DNA of 13,901 nt from Phycisphaerae bacterium (lineage in GTDB: Bacteria; Planctomycetota; Phycisphaerae; UBA1845; PWPN01). Each line of letters begins with the position of its first letter. Position 1 is the first letter of the stretch. This document shows, one piece after another, positions 6,116 through 13,727 of the stretch. Both the position numbers and the translations under genes were made by a program. Where the stretch lies: the NCBI GenBank assembly GCA_003557125.1, contig PWPN01000065.1, positions 1 through 13,901 on the forward strand, written 5' to 3'. The notes under the pieces were generated by a model that saw only the letters and a program-made list of their open reading frames with translations, had not been told where the DNA came from and ran no database searches.

Positions 6116-6196
6116 TTGACGACGTTTGACGAAAATAGGCGCCTCTCGGGAACGAATGCCCATGTCATGACGTTGTATCATTGACGGACCTTGACG
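6116..6196 (+). repeat. Two pairs of TTGACG direct repeats around the adaptor promoter
   Basis: TTGACG occurs at 6116-6121 and 6126-6131 with a 4-base spacer, and again at 6181-6186 and 6191-6196 with a 4-base spacer. Both pairs therefore have a 10-base period, one helical turn. They flank the ECF-type promoter, the second pair lying around its expected start site. GTCATGAC (6164-6171) is an 8-base palindrome inside the promoter spacer. A second regulator is possible; chance is not excluded. Confidence 0.4.
6149..6174 (+). promoter_or_regulatory. ECF-type promoter before the adaptor-pump operon (GGAACG-N16-CGTT)
   Basis: GGAACG (6149-6154), 16 bases, CGTT (6171-6174): the third copy of the motif seen before the sigma and outer-membrane factor genes. 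The expected transcription start is near 6182, giving a leader of about 43 bases to the ATG at 6225. It would drive the adaptor and pump genes together, apart from the sulfur genes in front. Confidence 0.7.
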
Positions 6197-6224
6197 CCCA
6201 AGCCCCGGATACAAAGGGACGGGT

Positions 6225-9200
6225 ATGAGTACGAGCGAAAACGGAAAAATCAAAACTTTCCTGCGAACCACCTGCCTGAGCGGCGGCCTGGCCTTGGCGC
6301 TGCTTCTTGCCCTGGTCGCGGGATACCTTCTCCACAGCCTCATCCAGCCGCGCGCGGTCGACCCTGCCCTCGTCGATGTCATTGAAGACGTCGAGGATGA
6401 GCAAGACATCGTCTGGACATGCTCGATGCACCCGCAGATCCAGCTGCCGTCCGAGGGGCTCTGCCCGATCTGCTTCATGGATCTGATCCCATTGGAACCG
6501 GGAGCCGACGAGGTCGGGCTTCGGCGCCTTTCGGTCACGCGCGAGGCGGCTGCGCTGCTCGACATCGAAACGTCAACCGTTGAGCGACGCCCCATCGCCC
6601 GGGACGTCCGCATGGTCGGCAAGATCGATTACGACGAAACCCGCCTGAAATACATCACCGCCTGGGTCGGAGGACGGCTCGACCGTCTCTATGTCGATTA
6701 CACCGGTGTGTCCGTGCAGGAAGGCGACCATATGGTGCTCCTGTACAGCCCCGAACTGATCGGCGCCCAAGAGGAACTGTTTCAGGGGTTGCGAAGCGTG
6801 CGCCAGCTCGAAGAGGATAACAGGCCCGGCGGGGACGTCGTCGGTCAGGCGGTACTGCGGACGCTCGACGCCAGCCGCGAACGATTGCGACTGCTCGGCC
6901 TGACCACCGAACAGATCGAACAGATCGAGGCCCGCGGCGAGATCACCGACCACATCACGATCTACGCCCCCATGGGCGGCATCGTCGTGGACAAGCACCT
7001 TCAGGAGGGAGCCTACGTCGATACCGGCACGCGCATCTATACGATCGCGGACCTGTCCCAAGTCTGGATCCGCCTGGACGCATACGAGTCGGATATCCCC
7101 TGGCTGCGGTATGGCCAAGAAGTCGAATTCACGACCGAAGCGCATCCCGGCGAGCGGTTCACCGGGGTCATCTCGTTCATCGATCCGTTTCTGACCGACC
7201 GCACGCGAACCATCAAAGTGCGCGTGAACGCACTCAACCCCGGCATGAAGCTCAAGCCGAACATGTTTGTCCGGGCGGTCGTGCCGAGCAGGCTGGACAG
7301 CATCGGCCTTGTGATCGCGCCGGATCTGAGCGGCAAGTGGATCTCACCGATGCATCCGGAAATCATCAAGGATCAACCGGGTGAGTGCGACATCTGCGGC
7401 ATGCCGCTCGTGCCGGCCGAGACGCTGGACTGGATCGAGCTGCCCGGCCAACAAGAGGATCCGCTGGTGATCCCCGCCTCGGCTGCGATGCGAACCGGTA
7501 CGCGGGCGGTCGTTTATCTTCAGATCAACCCATCCCGATTCGAAATGACTTCGATCATGGATTGGCCTGCGCTCGTGGGCCTGCTCCGTGCAGTGAGCAA
7601 TGCGGAGGACGATAAACCAGGCGTCGATGACCTGCCGCGCGGGCCGGCCCGACGACTCTGGGAAGTCCTCGACCGGGACATCCGAAGTGAACTGCTGGCG
7701 CTGGATGATCCGACCGCGCTCGATTGGCAGCTGAGCCAACGGTTGCTCGCGGATCTGAACCGGATCCTCGAGATGCGGGATTTCTACGATCCCGACGCAT
7801 GGGCCGGCATCGAGCTCGACGACGAAACAAGGAGCTTACTGCGGCGGGGTCTTGCGAACCTTTCCGCCAACCGCGTCATCCGGCTCAACCGCCTGCTCCT
7901 GGAAGCAGGCCTGGAAGACCAGATAGCTGAGAGCTTCGATCGGCCGACCTTCGAAGGGCGCGAGATCGTGCTGGGCCCGCGTTCGGGTGACCACTACATC
8001 GTCCGTCACGGCCTGGCAGAAGGGCAGCGCGTCGTCACACGAGGCCAATTCAAGCTCGACGCCGAGCTCCAGATTCGGGTTGCTCCCACCATGATGTCGT
8101 CCCAGATCGGCGTTATGGCAACGGACGCCCCCCACGATCACGACGCACCACCCGAGCACGTCGAGCCCGATGTCGAAACGCCCGCACTGGCACGGAGACA
8201 TCTTGAGGCGGTTCTTCGCGCCGCCCTCGAGGTGACCCGAACGGCGGATACCGAGGACCTCCAGAAGATCCGCGCTGCGTTTGAGGATCTGGACGAAGCG
8301 ATCCGGGCCGTCCCCGAGGAGCATTTCATCGCAGATGCGTCCGACTGGTGGCGCGAGTACGCGATGCTGCTGGGTAACGACGCGGTCGAGGGTGCCGATG
8401 CACGCACGCTCACCGAAGCTCGGCGAGTGGCCGAGTTGACCGGCCGCCACAGGGAAGCGATGCAGACCACTTTCGGCCTGACCGTTATCGACAGGCCGAC
8501 CGTCGCGCGAATCGATCCGAATTTCCGCCGTCAGCTCGGCTCGTTCGTCGAGACCTACCTCGCGCTGAAACATGCATTGGCCGGCGACGAACCGGTCGAA
8601 CAGGCAAGCGAACACGCACGCTCGGCCAAGGATGCACTCGAGCGGATCGACATGGCACTGCTCGACGGCGCGAACCACGACTTCTGGATGACGCAGGCCG
8701 AGCAGATGGGCAATGCCCTTCGCCGGATGGCCGAGGCCGACGCCATCGAAGTGGCCCGCACAGCCTTCGAACCGCTTTCCGACGCGCTCATCGCGACGGT
8801 GCAGCGTTTCGGTGCGCCGGGCGACGAGCCGTTGTACGTCGCTCACTGCCCGATGGCCTTCGACGACGAAGGCGCCGACTGGCTCCAGGATCAGGAGCAG
8901 ATCCTGAACCCCTACTTCGGCGCGATGATGCTGCGTTGCGGCGACATCACCGAAGTGATCGAACCGGTCGAGCCGGGAATCGATCCGCAATTCCACGAGC
9001 AGCTCGGCGGATTCGTCGACAGCTACCTCGCGATGCAGAAAGCGCTGGGCAACGACGAGCCGGTCGAAAAGGCGAGGGAACACGCACGCTCGGCCACGGA
9101 CGCGCTCGAGCGGGTCGACATGACGCTGCTTCGCGGGGAAAACCATGACGCTTGGATGGCACACACCGAGGAGATGGGCACCGCCTTAGCTCGGATCGCC

Positions 9201-9458
9201 GACGCGGTCACCATCGAAGAGGCCCGCACCGCCTTCGAGCCGCTCTCCGACGCGCTGATCGCAGCCATACGGCGATTCGGTGCGCCGGGAGACGCGCTGC
9301 TGTATGTCGCCCACTGCCCGATGGCCTTCGATGACGAAGGCGCCGACTGGCTCCAGGACCAGGAGCAGATCCTGAATCCCTACTTCGGCGCGATGATGCT
9401 GCGGTGCGGCGAGATCACCGAGGTCTTCGAGCCTGTGCAAGAGAGGTCTCAGCCGTGA
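6225..9458 (+). CDS. CusB-like periplasmic adaptor (membrane fusion protein) with HMBD and DUF3347-like modules
   Basis: This 1077-residue protein, more than twice the usual adaptor length, links the inner-membrane pump to the outer-membrane channel and probably delivers metal. In order: membrane anchor (about 14-36); HMBD-like module with Cys66, Met68-His69-Pro70, Cys80 and Cys83; barrel-sandwich, hairpin and beta-barrel regions (about 100-360; YAPMGGIVVDKHLQEGAYV is the lipoyl-like half); a second HMBD-like module (372-394, MHPE and CDICGM, first Cys replaced by Ser374); a helical insertion (about 436-570) inside the membrane-proximal domain; then three DUF3347-like units. The first unit (about 654-752) is degenerate, and the next two (763-918 and 919-1074) are near-identical, each with an HCPMAF site. 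AAGGGA precedes ATG 6225. The stop overlaps the pump start. Copper/silver is the likely substrate. Confidence 0.94.
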   Translation: MSTSENGKIKTFLRTTCLSGGLALALLLALVAGYLLHSLIQPRAVDPALVDVIEDVEDEQDIVWTCSMHPQIQLPSEGLCPICFMDLIPLEPGADEVGLRRLSVTREAAALLDIETSTVERRPIARDVRMVGKIDYDETRLKYITAWVGGRLDRLYVDYTGVSVQEGDHMVLLYSPELIGAQEELFQGLRSVRQLEEDNRPGGDVVGQAVLRTLDASRERLRLLGLTTEQIEQIEARGEITDHITIYAPMGGIVVDKHLQEGAYVDTGTRIYTIADLSQVWIRLDAYESDIPWLRYGQEVEFTTEAHPGERFTGVISFIDPFLTDRTRTIKVRVNALNPGMKLKPNMFVRAVVPSRLDSIGLVIAPDLSGKWISPMHPEIIKDQPGECDICGMPLVPAETLDWIELPGQQEDPLVIPASAAMRTGTRAVVYLQINPSRFEMTSIMDWPALVGLLRAVSNAEDDKPGVDDLPRGPARRLWEVLDRDIRSELLALDDPTALDWQLSQRLLADLNRILEMRDFYDPDAWAGIELDDETRSLLRRGLANLSANRVIRLNRLLLEAGLEDQIAESFDRPTFEGREIVLGPRSGDHYIVRHGLAEGQRVVTRGQFKLDAELQIRVAPTMMSSQIGVMATDAPHDHDAPPEHVEPDVETPALARRHLEAVLRAALEVTRTADTEDLQKIRAAFEDLDEAIRAVPEEHFIADASDWWREYAMLLGNDAVEGADARTLTEARRVAELTGRHREAMQTTFGLTVIDRPTVARIDPNFRRQLGSFVETYLALKHALAGDEPVEQASEHARSAKDALERIDMALLDGANHDFWMTQAEQMGNALRRMAEADAIEVARTAFEPLSDALIATVQRFGAPGDEPLYVAHCPMAFDDEGADWLQDQEQILNPYFGAMMLRCGDITEVIEPVEPGIDPQFHEQLGGFVDSYLAMQKALGNDEPVEKAREHARSATDALERVDMTLLRGENHDAWMAHTEEMGTALARIADAVTIEEARTAFEPLSDALIAAIRRFGAPGDALLYVAHCPMAFDDEGADWLQDQEQILNPYFGAMMLRCGEITEVFEPVQERSQP
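8511..9446 (+). repeat. In-frame tandem duplication of a 468-base DUF3347-like module
   Basis: Two 468-base (156-codon) units lie head to tail (8511-8978 and 8979-9446) inside the adaptor gene. The 3' third is almost the same in both: over roughly 50 residues from RFGAPGD to LRCG only three differ. The 5' part has diverged more. The putative ligand cysteines fall at residues 875 and 1031. This points to a fairly recent duplication or to gene conversion restricted to the metal-site end. Confidence 0.85.
9441..9446 (+). promoter_or_regulatory. Ribosome binding site fixing the GTG start of the pump gene
   Basis: GAGAGG lies eight bases before GTG 9455, inside the end of the adaptor gene. The GTG overlaps the adaptor's TGA (9456-9458), as in translationally coupled pairs. 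An upstream in-frame ATG (9404) lacks such a site. Confidence 0.75.
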
Positions 9459-12400
9459 GTGATGCTGTCTCCACACCTGACCCGACTCCCGAACAGCAGC
9501 GGCAGTTGGGCAGGATCATCGGATTCTGCCTGAAGAACCGCCTGGTCGTCTTTCTGTTGACGATTTTCATCATCGGAATGGGCATCCTGGTCGCGCCGTT
9601 CGACTGGGAGATCGAAGGCGTCATCCGCTACCCCATTCCCGTGGATGCGATCCCGGACATCGGCGAGAACCAGCAGATCGTCTTCGTCGATTGGCCGGGG
9701 CGATCCCCGCAGGACATCGATGACCAGATCACCTACCCGCTGACGGTTTCGCTGCTCGGCGTGCCGCGCGTCCGGACGATCCGCAGCGTCTCGATGTTCG
9801 GCTTCGCGTCCGTGTACGTGATTTTCGAGGAGGGCGCCGACTTCTACTGGTCGCGCGCGCGGATTCTCGAAAAGCTGGCGAGCCTTCCGGCCGACACGCT
9901 TCCCGAGGGCGTTCAGCCGATGCTCGGGCCGGATGCCACGCCCCTCGGGCAGATTTTCTGGTACACGCTGGAGGGGCGCGACGCCGAAGGTAACCCCGCC
10001 GGCGGCTGGGACCTCGAAGAGCTTCGCACGATCCAGGACTGGTACGTCCGCTACTGGCTGCTCTCGGCCGAAGACGTTGCCGAAGTCGCCAGTGTCGGAG
10101 GTTACGTCCGCGAATACCAGATCGACGTCGACCCGGACGCCATGCGGGCGCATCGCGTGACGCTCGATGACGTTTCGCGCGCGGTGCGGAGTTCGAACCT
10201 CGACGTCGGCGCCCGTTCCATTGAAATCAACAATGTGGAGTACCTCATCCGCGGCGTAGGCTTCGTCCAGAATCTGTCGGATATCGCCGACAGCGTCGTG
10301 GCTGTCAACGACAATGTCCCGATCCTCGTCAGCCACGTCGCGGAAGTGACGATGGGCCCGGCCGCCCGGCGCGGCGCGCTCGACAAAGGGGGCTCGCAGG
10401 CGGTCGGGGGCGTGGCCGTCGCACGCTACGGCAGCAACCCGTTGGCCGTCATCCGTAACGTCAAGGAACGAATCGAAGAGACGCGCGAAAGCATGCCCTC
10501 CAAGGTGCTGCTGGATCTCGAGGAAGTCACCCGCAGCGAGGCCACGCGCTACGCGGAGGACCATGGATTCAATGCCTTTGTCAGCGACGAGCCGAATCAC
10601 TCGGCATGGGTCACCCACCTGCGTGCCCTGCCCCGGGAGGATTGGCCCGCCTGGGCGAACATCAGCACCGTCACGGTCGTGCCCTTCTACGACCGCACAG
10701 GGCTCATCTACGAGACGCTCGGCACGCTCAAGTCCGCGCTGATCCAGCAGGTGCTTATCTGCAGCATCGTCGTGATTCTCATGGTGATGCACCTGCGGAG
10801 CAGCATCCTCATCAGCGGCATGCTGCCCCTGTCGATCCTCCTGACGTTCATCGGTATGAAGCTCGTCGGGGTCGACGCGAACATCGTGGCCCTGTCCGGC
10901 ATCGCCATCGCCATCGGCACGGTCGTCGACGTGGGCATCGTGATCGCCGAAAACTTGCTGCGCCATCTCAAGGAGGCCCCGCCGGAAGAATCGCGGATCA
11001 ACGTGCTCCACCGCGCCGCCGCCGAGCACAGCGGAGCCGTCGTCACCGCCTCGATGACCACCATCGTGGGGTTCCTGCCCGTTTTCACGATGGTCGGCGC
11101 GGAAGGCAAGCTGTTCCGCCCGCTCGCCTGGACGAATACGATGGCTTCGGTCGCCTCGATCATCATCGCCCTGACGGTCCTGCCGGCGGCGGCCTATCTC
11201 CTGTTCTGCACGCAGGTCGAACGCGGCCGACTCCGCACGTATGTGCTTCACGCCTTGCTGGTCGCAGCCGGTGTGACCGCCGGCTTCCTGCTGAACTGGT
11301 GGGCGGGCACCGCCCTCGTGCTGTTCGGTGCGTTCTATCTCGTCCGCGACATGCTCCCGGAAAAGGTCGCACGCGGCGCACCGTGGGTGTCGAATCTCCT
11401 GGCTGTCGGTTTCGTGAGCGTGCTGTTGAGCTGGTACTGGCATCCGCTCGGCGTCGAGCTGGGCTTGACCCGTAACGTCATCTTCGTCGTCGGCGTCGTA
11501 TTGCTGCTGCTCAGTATCGCATGGACCTTCATGCATTTCTATCCGCGCATCCTAGGGGCCTGCCTGAATCACAAGATCCTCTTCCTTAGCCTGCCGGGCC
11601 TCATCACCTTCCTGGGCGCGATGATCTGGCTGGGGCCGCAAAGCATCTTCGGTGACATCTCTGCCGACTATCGCACGGAAATGCCCGACGAACAGCGCGC
11701 GGAACTGCCACTGCTCGAACGCTTCAAATACGAGCTCGCCCAGGTTCGCGACGAAGAATGGGTCGACAGGCCCGGACGCGGCGTAGCCTACGAGGACTTC
11801 CGCACGCGCGTCCTCTGGACGATCGCCCGCGGCTGGGACGGGCTCGGCAAGGAGTTCATGCCGCCGCTGGACGAGGGCTCCTACCTCTACATGCCCACGA
11901 CCATGGTGCACGCCTCGCTCGGCGAAGTGCTCGACGTCATGGCCAAACAGGACAAAGCCTTCCAGGCGATCCCCGAGGTCGAGACGGCTGTGGGCAAACT
12001 CGGCCGGGCCGAAACGCCCTTGGACCCGGCCCCCGTCTCCATGATCGAAACGGTCATCATCTACAAACCCGAGTACGTCACGGACAGGGACGGGCGACGG
12101 CTGACGTTCCAATACGACCGCACGGCCAACGAATTCGTGCGCGACGAGGATGGCGAGCTCATCCCCGACCCGCACGGTCGCCCCTACCGGCAATGGCGCG
12201 ACCACATCCGCACCCCGGACGATATCTGGGACGAGATCGTCAAGGCCGGCGAGATCACGGGGACGACTTCGGCACCGCGCCTCCAGCCGATCTCCGCACG
12301 GATCGTCATGCTCCAGACCGGAATGCGGGCCCCCATGGGCATCAAGGTGACGGGGCCTTCGCTCGAGGCGATCGAAGGTTTCGCCCTTCGACTCGAAGGA

Positions 12401-13504
12401 CTGCTCAAGGAAGTGCCCAGCGTCGAGCCGGCCACCGTCGTCGCCGACCGCATCGTGGGCAAGCCCTACCTCGAAATCGTACCGGACCGCGGCGCGCTGA
12501 AACGCTACGGCGTGACGATCCAGGATTTCCAGGACGTGGTCGAGATCGCCGTCGGCGGCCGTCACCTGACCCGGACCGTCGAGGGGCGCGAGCGTTTCCC
12601 CATTCGCGTGCGATACCCGCGCGAGCTTCGCGGGTCGATCGAAAGTCTCGAGCGGATACTGATCAGCGGCGCAGGCGACACGCAGATCCCGTTGGCCGAG
12701 CTGGCCGAGATCCGCTATGTCCGCGGCCCGCAGATGATCCGCAGCGAAGACACGTTCCTGACCGCGTACATCCCGTTCGACATGCGCCCCGGCTACGCAG
12801 AGGTCGACGTCGTCGAAGAGGCCCGGCGCTACCTGCTCGAGAAAGAGGAGAGCGGCCAACTCGTCCGGCCACGCGGTGTGAGCTACGAATTCTCCGGCAC
12901 CTACGAGAGTCAGGTCCGGGCGATGCAAACACTGCGGATGATCCTGCCGGCCGCGTTGTTCATCATCTTCCTGATCATCTACCTCGAGTTCCGTAAGACG
13001 ATCATGTCCCTGCTGGTCTTCTCGGGCATCATCGTGGCCTGGGCGGGCGGTTTCATCATGCTCTGGCTCTACGATCAGCCGTGGTTTCTGGACTTCACCG
13101 TATTCGACGTGTCGATGCGGACCCTGTTCCAGGTGGGAACGATCAACCTGAGCGTAGCGGTGTGGGTCGGTTTCCTCGCCTTGTTCAGCATCGCGACCGA
13201 CGACGGCGTCGTCATGGGTACCTACCTCGAACAGGTCTTCCGCGACCACGTGCCGCGAACGCGCGAAGAGGTCCGTCAGAACGTCATCCTGGCCGGCTCG
13301 CGCCGTGTGCGGGCATGCCTCATGACGACGTTGACGACGACGCTCGCCCTGTTGCCCGTGATGACCTCGATCGGCCGAGGCAGCGACATCATGGTGCCGA
13401 TGGCTATCCCCACGTTCGGCGGAATGACCATCGCCATCATCACGATGCTCGTCGTGCCCGTCCTCTACTGCGCGATCGAGGAAGCGAAGCTGCGTACGCA
13501 ATGA
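9455..13504 (+). CDS. CusA/CzcA-family heavy-metal efflux RND pump (HME-RND)
   Basis: At 1349 residues this is about 300 longer than E. coli CusA. It is the proton-driven inner-membrane pump of the tripartite system. Family marks are TM1 after RIIGFCLKNR, the porter segment from VDAIPDIGENQ to DDQITYPLT, and the TM4 motif GIAIAIGTVVDVGIV with Asp492. EGKLFRPLA (before TM6) and KEFMPPLDEGSYLYMPTT (second porter half) also fit. Insertions are one before TM2 (about 40 residues), four extra hydrophobic segments at about 597-694, and about 60 residues near the sequence YKPEYVTDRDG. By my alignment to CusA, TM10 Glu939 is Asp1249 (next to Asp1250) and TM11 Lys984 is Cys1288. The Met triad reads Met952, His1037 (for Met623) and Met1094. 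The start is GTG 9455, coupled to the adaptor stop. Family is firm; Cu/Ag specificity is inferred. Confidence 0.96.
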   Translation: MSDAVSTPDPTPEQQRQLGRIIGFCLKNRLVVFLLTIFIIGMGILVAPFDWEIEGVIRYPIPVDAIPDIGENQQIVFVDWPGRSPQDIDDQITYPLTVSLLGVPRVRTIRSVSMFGFASVYVIFEEGADFYWSRARILEKLASLPADTLPEGVQPMLGPDATPLGQIFWYTLEGRDAEGNPAGGWDLEELRTIQDWYVRYWLLSAEDVAEVASVGGYVREYQIDVDPDAMRAHRVTLDDVSRAVRSSNLDVGARSIEINNVEYLIRGVGFVQNLSDIADSVVAVNDNVPILVSHVAEVTMGPAARRGALDKGGSQAVGGVAVARYGSNPLAVIRNVKERIEETRESMPSKVLLDLEEVTRSEATRYAEDHGFNAFVSDEPNHSAWVTHLRALPREDWPAWANISTVTVVPFYDRTGLIYETLGTLKSALIQQVLICSIVVILMVMHLRSSILISGMLPLSILLTFIGMKLVGVDANIVALSGIAIAIGTVVDVGIVIAENLLRHLKEAPPEESRINVLHRAAAEHSGAVVTASMTTIVGFLPVFTMVGAEGKLFRPLAWTNTMASVASIIIALTVLPAAAYLLFCTQVERGRLRTYVLHALLVAAGVTAGFLLNWWAGTALVLFGAFYLVRDMLPEKVARGAPWVSNLLAVGFVSVLLSWYWHPLGVELGLTRNVIFVVGVVLLLLSIAWTFMHFYPRILGACLNHKILFLSLPGLITFLGAMIWLGPQSIFGDISADYRTEMPDEQRAELPLLERFKYELAQVRDEEWVDRPGRGVAYEDFRTRVLWTIARGWDGLGKEFMPPLDEGSYLYMPTTMVHASLGEVLDVMAKQDKAFQAIPEVETAVGKLGRAETPLDPAPVSMIETVIIYKPEYVTDRDGRRLTFQYDRTANEFVRDEDGELIPDPHGRPYRQWRDHIRTPDDIWDEIVKAGEITGTTSAPRLQPISARIVMLQTGMRAPMGIKVTGPSLEAIEGFALRLEGLLKEVPSVEPATVVADRIVGKPYLEIVPDRGALKRYGVTIQDFQDVVEIAVGGRHLTRTVEGRERFPIRVRYPRELRGSIESLERILISGAGDTQIPLAELAEIRYVRGPQMIRSEDTFLTAYIPFDMRPGYAEVDVVEEARRYLLEKEESGQLVRPRGVSYEFSGTYESQVRAMQTLRMILPAALFIIFLIIYLEFRKTIMSLLVFSGIIVAWAGGFIMLWLYDQPWFLDFTVFDVSMRTLFQVGTINLSVAVWVGFLALFSIATDDGVVMGTYLEQVFRDHVPRTREEVRQNVILAGSRRVRACLMTTLTTTLALLPVMTSIGRGSDIMVPMAIPTFGGMTIAIITMLVVPVLYCAIEEAKLRTQ

Positions 13505-13632
13505 TCACCGATCCGGGCGGAAGGCCAAGTGGATCCAGCGGCCATCACAGCTGATGAATTTGACGATCAACGGGCGCGACATGCTGAATCGCTGAATCCG
13601 TGCGCCACTGCTTTGTGAGCAATGTGCCTGGG

Positions 13633-13661
13633 TTCGACGCAACCGAGATACGCGGTACAAT
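13633..13661 (+). promoter_or_regulatory. Candidate sigma-70 promoter of the GH29-like gene
   Basis: TACAAT (13656-13661, 5 of 6 to TATAAT) follows TTCGAC (13633-13638, a weak -35) by 17 bases. Just downstream, around the expected start site, ACGTAC is repeated in tandem (13670-13681), and GGTAC/GTACC (13654-13658/13678-13682) form an inverted repeat that could serve as an operator. The leader to ATG 13728 would be about 60 bases. I see no convincing terminator for the pump operon between 13505 and 13630. Confidence 0.45.
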
Positions 13662-13727
13662 AGTCTCGCACGTACACGTACCATAACCGGATGGATGTCA
13701 TCCACAGCCTGCAGGGGGACAATTGCC

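Noticed and set aside
6116..6131. TTGACG before the adaptor gene as a sigma-70 -35 box
   Set aside because: None of the four copies has a reasonable -10 hexamer at 16-18 bases. The repeat arrangement and the ECF-type boxes explain the region better.
3691..6224. cysK and the cystathionine gamma-synthase family gene as a mobile insertion
   Set aside because: I found no inverted terminal repeats, target duplications, integrase or composition break at either side. The GC-rich codon use looks like that of the neighbours.
13136..13161. GGAACG within the pump gene as a fourth ECF promoter
   Set aside because: The position 16 bases downstream reads CGGT instead of CGTT, and the site lies in coding sequence. 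GGAACG at 4140-4145 and about 5848-5853 likewise lacks the -10 box.
9449..13501. Very long open frames on the minus strand opposite the pump gene (9449-11536 and 11552-13501)
   Set aside because: They lie fully antisense to a clear RND pump, have low-complexity Asp/Arg/His-rich translations and no recognisable domain. This is the usual shadow of a GC-rich gene with biased third positions.
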